This document shows, one piece after another, positions 1 through 6,688 of a stretch of 20,029 nt of DNA (the stretch's first letter is position 1; each line of letters begins with the position of its first letter). The position numbers and the translations under genes are program-made. Source of the stretch: Bacillota bacterium (lineage in GTDB: Bacteria > Bacillota > Clostridia > Christensenellales > Aristaeellaceae); contig JAEZQK010000014.1 in assembly GCA_023413135.1 (NCBI GenBank), forward strand, positions 1 to 20,029, read 5' to 3'. The notes beneath the pieces were generated by a model that was given only the letters and a program-made list of their open reading frames with translations, was not told the DNA's origin and searched no databases.

Positions 1-72
1 ACAAAGCGCTATATGAGCATGAAGTACCTGGATGTAGCCGGCTCCGGAGAGTCGGATTTCATTGCCGGCTGA
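1..72 (+). CDS. 3' end of an unidentified gene (partial)
   Basis: Frame 1 is open from the first base of the window and ends with TGA at 70-72, giving a 23-residue C-terminus that ends in GSGESDFIAG. The composition is protein-like, but the piece is too short to assign to a family. It is followed by AT-richer non-coding DNA. It could also be a chance open frame; only sequence to the left of the window would decide. Confidence 0.35.
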   Translation, partial: TKRYMSMKYLDVAGSGESDFIAG

Positions 73-157
73 CTACCGGCTACCAAACGGCAAACTCAAA
101 TTTGCGAAAAATCCTTGACGGTACCAAAAGATTATGTTTTGCGTGACAAAGCACGCC

Positions 158-205
158 GCCGAAAACGGAGAACAGGATAAAAAAATCCTGTTTCCCGCTT
201 TCGCC
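158..205 (-). repeat. Long imperfect inverted repeat (hairpin, best on minus strand)
   Basis: Arms at 158-178 and 185-205 flank a six-base A loop. Seventeen of 21 positions are exactly complementary. On the minus strand two of the mismatches become G-U pairs, leaving two mismatches in 21 and a U6 loop. The inner 8 bp (AACAGGAT/ATCCTGTT) are perfect. The hairpin lies downstream of the minus-strand phosphatase gene, so it may be that gene's 3' structure. There is no clear U-tract after the stem, so it is not a textbook terminator. It may also be a remnant of a mobile element end. Confidence 0.5.
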
Positions 206-352
206 GCTTCATTATACGGCAAAACCGTCTCCACTACTGCCCTGCTGATTGTAGTCTTTGCGGGGCTACGCGCCCCACGCCCCCGACCTCGTCCAAAGAA
301 CAGAATTAAGGACGCATAAAGAAACTATTGCGAACGGTAGATTATGCTTATA

Positions 353-994
353 CTATTCGACGAAAAAACATTTACCATTCCATTTAATATGAAAAATATC
401 GACATTTTGAATTTTAGATGTTTTCTGAAACATCTCTTTTGAAAACAAATACAGCAATGTTTTGATGGCAAAAGCATGAGTAATAATTAAAACATTCGAA
501 GAGTTCAATGTCAGATGATTATTGCCTGCTTCTATAAAAAACTCTTCCAGCCTTTTTGTGATTATATGAAATGGCTCTGCCATACCTGTAGTATCGGCTC
601 TATAAATAAAATCGCAAACTTCCGGTAGATGCAAATTAAGCTCCGTAAAGTTATATTGTTTCGGAAACGCATTCATGACACTAGATATAAATTTATCGTT
701 ATTTTCGGCTTCCCAGCAGCCTAAGCACCATTCTCGAAGCCTGTTATCAGGCACTATTGGCAAATCTTTTTGCCCTTTTGCCGTTAATATAGTCTTAGCA
801 GTTAATATTGCTCTGGAGGTATCGCTGGAATAAGCTGCTGAAAAATGAATACTATTTAGTTTTTGTCCCAGTTGCTTGGCTGTGTGCATTCCCTTTTCTG
901 TTAATGGAGAGTCAACCCAACCTTGGGCTTTGTTTATAAAGTTAAGTAAAGTTTCCCCATGTCGAGTAACATAGAAAGTAACTATTGAATCCAT
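353..994 (-). CDS. Histidine phosphatase family protein (phosphoglycerate mutase-like)
   Basis: This 213-aa cytosolic protein has the branch-1 histidine phosphatase signature VTRHGET, with the phospho-accepting His12 next to Arg11. Further expected residues are Arg61 in SSDTSRA, Glu88 in RLREW and a second catalytic His173 in IITHAFA. The family removes phosphate from small metabolites or proteins; the substrate cannot be told from sequence. The start is supported by AAGGAG seven bases upstream of ATG. There is no signal peptide or membrane segment. The gene is markedly more AT-rich than those from 2.3 kb onward and stands alone on its strand among remnants, which suggests it arrived separately. 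Family assignment is firm; the specific role is unknown. Confidence 0.9.
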   Translation of the reverse strand: MDSIVTFYVTRHGETLLNFINKAQGWVDSPLTEKGMHTAKQLGQKLNSIHFSAAYSSDTSRAILTAKTILTAKGQKDLPIVPDNRLREWCLGCWEAENNDKFISSVMNAFPKQYNFTELNLHLPEVCDFIYRADTTGMAEPFHIITKRLEEFFIEAGNNHLTLNSSNVLIITHAFAIKTLLYLFSKEMFQKTSKIQNVDIFHIKWNGKCFFVE

Positions 995-1190
995 AAGTAT
1001 ACTCCTTGTGGTAATAAATTTTTACCAAGAATGTAAAATATCTACATTCGCCTTATCGCCCATAGGCAACCTAAAAAACGCACCTTCATTATACCATAGC
1101 CACCCGCCCAAAACAATGCCAAGGTATTTTATCATCATATCAACGGTAAAAGCGTAACGGCGAGATGTAGACATTTACCGCTTTTTTACA
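995..1190. other. Intergenic AT-rich stretch with small hairpins
   Basis: This is the upstream region of the histidine phosphatase gene, whose leader it carries on the minus strand. Small perfect inverted repeats lie at 1009-1014/1022-1027 (TGGTAA/TTACCA) and 1030-1035/1043-1048 (AATGTA/TACATT). A weaker pair, CGGTAAA 1144-1150 and TTTACCG 1174-1180, is followed by CTTTTTT. I found no convincing gene here. Confidence 0.4.
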
Positions 1191-1221
1191 GCCTGTAAAT
1201 GGCGCATTTACGGGCTTTTTT
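1191..1221 (+). terminator. Rho-independent terminator (plus strand)
   Basis: The stem GCCTGTAAAT (1191-1200) pairs with ATTTACGGGC (1206-1215) over 10 bp including one G-U pair. The loop is GGCGC and six T follow (1216-1221). No plus-strand gene precedes it, so it probably served a gene that has been lost or an untranslated transcript. Confidence 0.75.
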
Positions 1222-1368
1222 GCCGCGCCTTTGCCCTTTTTTCGTGTTGGTAAGGGTTTTATACTACCCCCCCCGAAAACGGCTTTAGCCTTTCAATATG
1301 AACAAAATTGCGTCAATAAACAAAAAAAACAGTTGACAAAACGCTTCATGCCATCTCCGCTGGCGCAT

Positions 1369-1398
1369 TTGTATTCCACATTAATTATCCTATATAAT
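1369..1398 (+). promoter_or_regulatory. Putative sigma-A promoter
   Basis: A perfect -10 TATAAT (1393-1398) lies 18 nt after TTGTAT (1369-1374). It directly precedes the ribosome binding site AAAGGAG (1408-1414) of the 38-codon ORF that follows. A TTGACA at 1333-1338 has no matching -10 at normal spacing. Confidence 0.55.
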
Positions 1399-1423
1399 AT
1401 TATCATGAAAGGAGCGTGAACGA

Positions 1424-1540
1424 ATGGCAGACGAGCTTGACAAGAACAATCAAACGATAAAGGATGGACATTTGCCTCCACTCAATGTTTCATCAAATCC
1501 GGTACAAGGGGTCTCATGGGATCTCAGCGCGACGGTATAA
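1424..1540 (+). CDS. Short ORF (38 aa), possible truncated gene
   Basis: The ATG lies nine bases after a good ribosome binding site and downstream of a consensus -10. The peptide begins MADELDKNNQTIKDGHLPPL and ends at TAA after 38 residues, with no recognisable family. In the same frame two more stops follow before the terminator at 1699-1730. This looks like the preserved 5' end of a gene whose body has decayed, although a short peptide or a leader of a ~330-nt RNA is also possible. It has no membrane segment. Confidence 0.4.
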   Translation: MADELDKNNQTIKDGHLPPLNVSSNPVQGVSWDLSATV

Positions 1541-1571
1541 AGGCTTTGCACCGACGACTCACGGTTTACAT

Positions 1572-1618
1572 ACGGAAACAGCTGAGAAAAAAGAAAATCC
1601 GTGATTTACGGTTTCCGT
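1572..1618. repeat. Inverted repeat ACGGAAAC/GTTTCCGT
   Basis: Perfect 8-bp arms at 1572-1579 and 1611-1618 are separated by 31 bases. A related ACGGTTT word lies just before the left arm (1561-1567) and again overlapping the right arm (1608-1614). The stretch lies between the 38-codon ORF and its terminator. It may be a recombination-site remnant or chance; no function is assigned. Confidence 0.3.
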
Positions 1619-1698
1619 GTAATAATGCACCCGACATGCACCCAACGCACCCGTGTAACTAATGTCGGATTAGACATAAAGAGGGACACTCGTTACGG

Positions 1699-1730
1699 AA
1701 AAATGCTCACCAAATGCGGTGGGCATTTTT
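1699..1730 (+). terminator. Rho-independent, potentially bidirectional terminator
   Basis: The arms AAAAATGCTCACC (1699-1711) and GGTGGGCATTTTT (1718-1730) pair over 13 bp, with 12 Watson-Crick pairs and one non-canonical pair. The loop is AAATGC. The stem supplies its own A-tract and T-tract. It would end the transcript begun at the 1369-1398 promoter. Confidence 0.8.
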
Positions 1731-1736
1731 CTATAC

Positions 1737-1854
1737 CTGCAAAACGCGGCTTGATATAAAGCTTCTATGGGACAATTAGCAGGAATACACGGTTAGGCTC
1801 ACAAGGCAATTTCCCTCACAAATTTGGCCTGCATCGGCACGAGCAATGATGAAC
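1737..1854 (+). repeat. Dispersed direct repeat, copy 1 (~118 bp)
   Basis: The segment is a diverged copy of 10006-10120 in the same orientation. It shares a 22-base identical core (1790-1811 versus 10057-10078) and the words CTGCAAAA, GCTTGATAT, CTCACAAATTT, GCCTGCATCG and AATGATGAAC in the same order. It holds no open frame. Both copies sit at the edges of the sugar-uptake cluster. The nature of the element is unknown. Confidence 0.8.
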
Positions 1855-2085
1855 ACCCTCTACGTTTTTTGAGCTTGCTTCGTGTGATTGTGCATACCAG
1901 ATCATTGCCATATATCTCAAGGGGATGTCGAAGCCCTGATTTATGCCAGGCAAGCAGGACAAGAAAAGCAGGTAAAGGCAGCTGCCGGTTTAAGTCAGGC
2001 TATTATACGCATTATCACCTATATCTCCTCAAGCGCAATTATCTTTTTAGATCATATAAAGTGATTCGTCAATAAAATTTCAACG
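1855..2085 (+). other. Degenerate region with a protein-like open stretch
   Basis: One frame is open from 1888 to the stop at 2062-2064, giving about 58 residues including GDVEALIYARQAGQEKQVKA. The composition looks like real protein, but there is no ribosome binding site or good start codon, and I do not recognise a family. A decayed gene fragment is the likeliest explanation. The stretch leads into the IS256-type remnant. Confidence 0.25.
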
Positions 2086-2263
2086 CTGGATGACATCCAA
2101 GGGACTTTTTCAAGGAGATCCATGGGACCGTCTTTGAAACGGCCTGGATGGGGAACTGGAAATATTGATACCGCGAGACCGTAAGGGCGAGTTTGACTCA
2201 CAGCTGGTGAAAAAGAATCATGCCAGCCTGAGCGTCTTCGATAGTGGTATCACGCGCTCTTGA
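2086..2263 (+). pseudogene. IS256-family (mutator type) transposase remnant
   Basis: Two pieces in different frames match the N-terminal third of IS256-family transposases. The first reads LDDIQGTF (2086-2109) and continues after a frameshift as FKEIHGTVFETA (from 2109). The second reads LEILIPRDRKGEFDSQLVKK (from 2156) and runs to TGA at 2261-2263. In intact members these motifs are separated by about 30 residues (the LGY..RNG region), which are deleted here. The catalytic DDE domain is absent, so the element is dead. Recognition is from memory of the family motifs (DIQ..FK, VPRDR.GEF.P..V.K). Confidence 0.75.
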
Positions 2264-2288
2264 CAGGCTGTCAAGATTTTGTTACCGT
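2259..2288 (+). promoter_or_regulatory. Possible promoter with palindromic operator for the AraC regulator
   Basis: A perfect palindrome, CTTGACA-GGC-TGTCAAG (2259-2275), includes a consensus -35 TTGACA (2260-2265). Seventeen bases later is TACCGT (2283-2288), a weak -10. It lies ~70 bases before the TTG start of the regulator gene and overlaps the end of the IS256 remnant. A protein bound to the palindrome would block RNA polymerase. The -10 match is poor, so confidence is modest. Confidence 0.35.
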
Positions 2289-2355
2289 GTAGCAATGGTG
2301 GCCCATGGGTGGACGCACCGAAAAATTATCATGATAAAAAACGAGGTGCAATGAC

Positions 2356-4578
2356 TTGTCCAAGCACCGCCGTAGCCTGTACAGACGCTACTTTGCATCC
2401 TACCTGGCCATTGCCATGATACCGGTATTTGTGATCGTGTCTGCGGTTATCATCATCGTAGATGTGAACCATACAAATACCGCACGGGAGCTCTACCGCC
2501 GGGCGGTGACCCAGACCGCGGCGCATATCGACGCGGTTGTGGGAGAGATGCAGTCATCAGCGACGGATTTTTCCCGGGACACGGCGGTGGCGGGCTTGCT
2601 CGTAAGCGAGCCGGAGCAGTCGGACAAGCTGGCTGCGGCGATCACCGCTTACCTTACAAGCATGGAGCAGCGAAGCCGCATCAAGGCTTCGGTTCTGTTT
2701 TACCGGGTGGGGGACACGCTGCTGTACACCTCCGGCGGGGTAAAGACCTATACCGGCTTTGAAAAGGATATTGCCGGCGTGGCGAACCTGTCCATGTCCA
2801 GCTTTTTTACGCGGCTGAACAGCGTTGCTTCCATGACCGTATGGCTTCTCGAAGCGCCGCAAACGGAGCAAATGAAGAACGATTCCCTTGTCGCCTTTGC
2901 CTTTCCCTGCTTTTCCATCGATACGGCCCGGAAGGGCACACTGGTGTACCTAGTGAAGGAAGCGGACTTGAGCGGCGTTGTCAGCGGGTATCTGGGCGCG
3001 CAGCCGGCCTACCTGTACCTTTACTCGCCGCAATACAACCTCGCTTGTTCCGTGGAGGAGCAGTTTCAACCAGACGCTGAGCGTAGCCGGGTCCTGCACA
3101 GCGCCTCCGCCTCGGTATCCGATATCGCGCTTTCCGGCAAACGATATCAATCGCTGCGGTACATGACCGACCTGTATGGTTTTCAAATCATCACCGGCGT
3201 CGAACTGGACCGGTTTTACGGGGATGTGCAGCAATTAAGGACAGAGACAATCCTCATAGGCCTGGCCGTGGCATTGCTGATCCTGGTGGGTGCCGTGCTT
3301 CTGGCGCAGTATTCCTACCGCCCCATCCGCAAACTGCTCAAATCTATCGGCCCTGATGACCGGGAGGAGGAGATTGGCGAATTTGCACGCATTGACCAGC
3401 ACATTGCCAATACGCGCTCCGAGATGTTCAAGCTTCACGAGAAGCTGGCTATGCAGCGGCCCATGGTCCGGGACAGGTTTTTGATATCCCTCCTGAGGGG
3501 AACCATGGACGAATCCGCGGCAGAACATATGCAAAGCGCATGCCCCGACCTTGTCCCCGGGGAAAGGAGCGCTTGTGTGATGCTGGCCCTGGGCCAGGGT
3601 AAATCACTCATGTATTCCCAGCACCTGCTGGAGCGGCCTACCCTTCCCGGCGCCGCCGTCCACGGCGTTTACCTTGAGGATGAGCGCATCTTTGCCCTGC
3701 TGATGTTCCTGCCCGAAGGCGATGACCGCCGTGCCGAGCAGGCACGGGAGCTTTTGAATCTTTTACACGGTCAGAACATTCCCGAACCCAGGGTAAGCGC
3801 CGGAGAGATCGTACGCGGTGCGGAGCAGATCCCCACATCCTTCCTGCAGGCCTACATTGCCATGAACAGCTCCGCCTCCCGGGAAATCTCCCTCTACGCC
3901 CCCGAAACGCAGGAGGTCAAAGCGGGCATCAGCACCATGGGGGGCAATGCCGCGGACCTGTATCTGCAAAGCCTGCGCAGCGTGGACGGCGGCACCGCCC
4001 TCCGCCTGCTTGACGGCGTCCTGGATGCATTGAATGCAAGCCCCGCCAGCATGCTCAACGCCAGCTACCTCCGCTTTGATCTTTTCTCCAGGGCGCTGTC
4101 CCTGTGTGAGCCGGAGGCCGCCGCGCCCCTGAGGCTGGAAGGCGCCGACATCCGCCTGTTTTCCGACGAGGAGCGCTTCAAATCCCTGATGACGCGCCTG
4201 ACGGAGACCAACTGCCGCGAAGTGGCCTCTAAGCGCGATGCCGCCCAGCGGGAGAGCCGCCGGCTAATCCTTGCCACCCTTAGGGAGCACTGCTTCGAGC
4301 CGGATTTCTCCCTGACCCGCCTGGCGGAAATCACCGATCATTCCGCTACGTACATCAACCGCTGCCTTCGGGAAGAAACAGGGTACAGCTTCCTTCAGTT
4401 GGTCTCCATGAACCGCATCGACCGGGCCAGGCAGGACCTGGTGCAGACCGAAGACCGGATCAAGGATATCGTCACAAGGGTGGGCTATCTGGACATGGCC
4501 AGCTTTGCCCGTAAATTCAAGGAAATGGAAGGCGTCACGCCCGGGGAATACCGGGAGATCCACCGGAAAGGGAAATAG
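2356..4578 (+). CDS. Membrane-anchored AraC-family sensor/regulator (YtdP/YesN-like)
   Basis: This 740-aa protein combines an extracytoplasmic sensor and a DNA-binding domain in one chain. A basic N-terminus (KHRRSLYRR) precedes a first membrane helix at about residues 12-37. An outer sensor of ~260 residues follows, probably a Cache-like fold, then a second helix at about 298-321. The cytoplasmic part ends in an AraC/XylS domain (about 637-736) with two helix-turn-helix units; the second contains the family's DIVTRVGYLDMASFARKFK-type stretch and ends at GVTPGEYR. The TTG start is preferred because it gives a proper signal-anchor and has GAGG nine bases upstream; the nearby ATG at 2351 is out of frame. 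Such proteins activate adjacent sugar importers, and the LplABC-type genes follow directly. Ligand unknown. Confidence 0.9.
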   Translation: MSKHRRSLYRRYFASYLAIAMIPVFVIVSAVIIIVDVNHTNTARELYRRAVTQTAAHIDAVVGEMQSSATDFSRDTAVAGLLVSEPEQSDKLAAAITAYLTSMEQRSRIKASVLFYRVGDTLLYTSGGVKTYTGFEKDIAGVANLSMSSFFTRLNSVASMTVWLLEAPQTEQMKNDSLVAFAFPCFSIDTARKGTLVYLVKEADLSGVVSGYLGAQPAYLYLYSPQYNLACSVEEQFQPDAERSRVLHSASASVSDIALSGKRYQSLRYMTDLYGFQIITGVELDRFYGDVQQLRTETILIGLAVALLILVGAVLLAQYSYRPIRKLLKSIGPDDREEEIGEFARIDQHIANTRSEMFKLHEKLAMQRPMVRDRFLISLLRGTMDESAAEHMQSACPDLVPGERSACVMLALGQGKSLMYSQHLLERPTLPGAAVHGVYLEDERIFALLMFLPEGDDRRAEQARELLNLLHGQNIPEPRVSAGEIVRGAEQIPTSFLQAYIAMNSSASREISLYAPETQEVKAGISTMGGNAADLYLQSLRSVDGGTALRLLDGVLDALNASPASMLNASYLRFDLFSRALSLCEPEAAAPLRLEGADIRLFSDEERFKSLMTRLTETNCREVASKRDAAQRESRRLILATLREHCFEPDFSLTRLAEITDHSATYINRCLREETGYSFLQLVSMNRIDRARQDLVQTEDRIKDIVTRVGYLDMASFARKFKEMEGVTPGEYREIHRKGK

Positions 4579-4678
4579 GCAGAGAATCGCATATACGCCG
4601 TTTATTCCCTGTCTTGAATGTCTTATTATCCGTTTCACATATTCCTTTCAAAACCGCATATCAGCCCCCGTGTGTTTC

Positions 4679-4692
4679 GCATAGCGTTTACA
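4679..4692 (-). promoter_or_regulatory. cre-like site (possible CcpA binding)
   Basis: On the minus strand the site reads TGTAAACGCTATGC, matching the cre consensus TGWAANCGNTNWCA at 12 of 14 positions, with the last two differing. It lies just upstream of the -35 of the transporter promoter. Catabolite control of a sugar importer would be expected, but a 12/14 match also occurs by chance. Confidence 0.3.
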
Positions 4693-4702
4693 AAACCACT
4701 TG

Positions 4703-4731
4703 TTGCGATTCCCGGGGGGTTGTTTTATCAT
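4703..4731 (+). promoter_or_regulatory. Putative promoter of the importer-sulfatase operon
   Basis: TTGCGA (4703-4708) and TATCAT (4726-4731) are separated by 17 nt. The site lies in the 231-bp gap between the regulator gene and the first permease and would give a leader of about 70 nt before the ATG at 4810. It lets the importer be expressed separately from its regulator. Confidence 0.45.
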
Positions 4732-4809
4732 CAACTCATTCACTGTATGCAGCAGCCACGGACAAAGGCTAAACACCGGAACGATTTTAATGAAGGATGG
4801 GAAGACGCT

Positions 4810-5751
4810 ATGACGACGCTCACCGGTTTCAAAACTGCAAAAGTCCGGCGGAGCGGACTGGCGCGGCGCTTTTGGCGTTTCAGGTATATCTACCTTATGC
4901 TTATACCGGTGGTGGCGTATTATGTAGTGTTTCATTATGCCACCATTTATTATGCGTGGATCGCGTTCCAGGACTACAAACCCATGAAGGGCATTGCGGG
5001 GAGCAAGTTTGTAGGCCTTGCGAATGTTATGTATTTTTTGAATGGCGTATATGCCTGGCGGGTGATCCGCAACACGCTGCTGCTGAACCTGTATCAGATC
5101 CTGTTTTCCTTTACGGCGTCCATCGTGTTCGCATTGATGATCAACCAGATGATGGAAAACCGCTACCGCAACCTGATCCAAACAGTAACCTACATGCCCC
5201 ACTTCATTTCCATCGTGGTGGTATGCGGTTTGCTGAAAGAATTCAGCGAATCCAGTTCTCTGTTCAATGATGTGATCGCCCTTTTCGGCGGCCAGCGGTC
5301 CAGCCTGCTTGCCGATCCCGCCAACTTCCGGACGATTTATATCATTTCGGATATCTGGCAGGAGATGGGCTGGGGAACCATCATTTACCTTGCCACCCTG
5401 TCCGGGGTGGATCAGTGCCTGCATGAAGCGGCTACCATTGACGGCGCGGGCCGCTTAAGAAGGATCATCCATGTGAACGTACCTGCCATCATGCCGGTGA
5501 TCGCGGTGCAACTAATCATGCGCGTGGGCCGGATGATGGTGATGGGCTATGAAAAAACCATCCTTATGTATAACCCCGCCACCTACGAGACCGCCGACAT
5601 CATCTCCAGCTATGTCTACCGCAAGGGCCTTTATGAGATGGATTACAGCTACGGCGCCGCGGTGGGCTTGTTCAATTCAGCGGTGAGCCTCATAATCCTG
5701 ATCCTGGCCAACCGGTTCAGCCGGAAGGTCACGGATACGAGTCTTTGGTGA
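4810..5751 (+). CDS. Sugar ABC transporter permease (CUT1, LplB/YteP-like)
   Basis: This is a 313-aa inner-membrane permease with a basic N-terminus (KTAKVRRSGLARRFWRFR), a first helix around YIYLMLIPVVAYYVVFHYA, and several further hydrophobic segments. The cytoplasmic EAA loop reads EAATIDGAGRLRRI at about residues 206-219, where the ATPase docks. The open frame reaches back to 4618, but the ATG at 4810 is chosen. It has AAGGA 12 bases upstream, lies after the likely promoter at 4703-4731, and begins with the N-terminus usual for LplB-type proteins, whereas the extra 64 residues look non-coding. It pairs with the next gene as the membrane half of a binding-protein-dependent oligosaccharide importer. 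No ATPase gene is present; a shared MsmX-like ATPase would be needed. Confidence 0.93.
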   Translation: MTTLTGFKTAKVRRSGLARRFWRFRYIYLMLIPVVAYYVVFHYATIYYAWIAFQDYKPMKGIAGSKFVGLANVMYFLNGVYAWRVIRNTLLLNLYQILFSFTASIVFALMINQMMENRYRNLIQTVTYMPHFISIVVVCGLLKEFSESSSLFNDVIALFGGQRSSLLADPANFRTIYIISDIWQEMGWGTIIYLATLSGVDQCLHEAATIDGAGRLRRIIHVNVPAIMPVIAVQLIMRVGRMMVMGYEKTILMYNPATYETADIISSYVYRKGLYEMDYSYGAAVGLFNSAVSLIILILANRFSRKVTDTSLW

Positions 5752-5766
5752 AGGGGGGGAACTGCC

Positions 5767-6639
5767 ATGGTCGAGCAGCGGGATTTGAAAGCCCGGCTTT
5801 TGACGGTGCTGAATTATCTGATCATCACCTTTGTCGCCTTGCTTTGCCTGTATCCAATGCTTCATGTGCTGGCGGCGTCATTTTCTGATCCCATCCGCCT
5901 GATCCGCCACCAGGGTGCGCTTTTCTGGCCTGTGGGCTATTCCCTCAAGGGGTATGAGACGGTTCTGCGCAACCCCAACATCCTCACGGGCTACATGAAC
6001 ACGCTGATTTATGTTATGGGGGGAAGCGGGATCGGCATGGTCCTCACGCTCCTGGGTGCCTATGCCCTGGCCCGGACCGGATGGCCGCTGCGCAAGTTTT
6101 TCGTCTTCCTGTTCGTCTTTACAATGTACTTCAGCGCCGGCATGATCCCAGCCTTTATGCTGGTCAGGAACACCGGCCTTTTGCATACAAGGTGGGCCAT
6201 CATCCTTCCGACCGCGCTGAACACCTGGAACCTGATCGTCATGCGCACCGCGTTTGCCGCTGTGCCAACAGAATTACAGGAGTCCGCCCACCTCGATGGC
6301 GCAAGCGACCTGCGCATCCTGTGGCAGATTTACATCCCCGTTACGAAGGCAACCGTGGCCGTGATCCTGCTCTTTTACGCGGTGGAGCGCTGGAACAGCT
6401 GGTTCACCTCCATGATCTACCTGAACGACAACGCCATGTATCCCCTCCAGATTTTTGTCAGGGATATCCTGCTCTATGACGCAGCCGCGGGCATGACCGA
6501 GGATGCCAATGCCATTTATTTGAAGGAACTTACGAAATACGCATTGATCATTGTAGCCGTTGTGCCCATCCTGTGCGTGTATCCCTTCGTGCAGCGCTAC
6601 TTTGTCAAGGGCGTGATGCTGGGCTCCGTCAAGGGTTGA
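5767..6639 (+). CDS. Sugar ABC transporter permease (CUT1, LplC/YtcP-like)
   Basis: This 290-aa permease forms the partner of the preceding one. It opens with a helix containing LNYLIITFVALLCLYPMLHV, has the family's NP.NILTGYMNTLIY region, and carries its EAA loop as ESAHLDGASDLRI near residues 172-184. It ends VKGVMLGSVKG, the typical C-terminus of YtcP/LplC proteins. AAGGGGGG precedes the ATG, and only 15 bases separate it from the upstream stop, so the two are co-transcribed. The transported sugar is not readable from the permease; relatives carry oligosaccharides such as pectin-derived or host-glycan fragments. Confidence 0.94.
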   Translation: MVEQRDLKARLLTVLNYLIITFVALLCLYPMLHVLAASFSDPIRLIRHQGALFWPVGYSLKGYETVLRNPNILTGYMNTLIYVMGGSGIGMVLTLLGAYALARTGWPLRKFFVFLFVFTMYFSAGMIPAFMLVRNTGLLHTRWAIILPTALNTWNLIVMRTAFAAVPTELQESAHLDGASDLRILWQIYIPVTKATVAVILLFYAVERWNSWFTSMIYLNDNAMYPLQIFVRDILLYDAAAGMTEDANAIYLKELTKYALIIVAVVPILCVYPFVQRYFVKGVMLGSVKG

Positions 6640-6648
6640 TCGCGTTAA

Positions 6649-6667
6649 TCGCCGGCAAAGCCGGTGA
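6649..6667 (+). other. Intercistronic hairpin before the binding-protein gene
   Basis: TCGCCGGC (6649-6656) and GCCGGTGA (6660-6667) pair over 8 bp with one G-U, with an AAA loop. It lies between the permease stop and the AGGAGGAGG ribosome binding site at 6672-6680. Such hairpins often stabilise the downstream message so that binding protein outnumbers permease. Confidence 0.5.
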
Positions 6668-6688
6668 AAATAGGAGGAGGAATCCAAC

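Noticed and set aside
134..319. Open frame of 61 codons near the left end
   Set aside because: It runs through the hairpin at 158-205 and ends in an Arg-Pro low-complexity tail; no ribosome binding site or family match.
1333..1338. TTGACA as -35 of the orphan unit
   Set aside because: No -10 lies at 16-18 nt; the TATAAT at 1393-1398 is too far away and pairs better with TTGTAT at 1369-1374.
1824..2075. Open frame of 83 codons between repeat copy 1 and the IS256 remnant
   Set aside because: It starts inside the non-coding repeat and a different frame (1888-2064) looks more protein-like; neither has start signals.
4618..4809. 64-residue N-terminal extension of the first permease
   Set aside because: No ribosome binding site, it crosses the likely promoter at 4703-4731, and the usual LplB-type N-terminus begins at 4810.
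4648..5424. Minus-strand open frame of 258 codons opposite the first permease
   Set aside because: Shadow of the permease gene; it spans a promoter region and has no motif.
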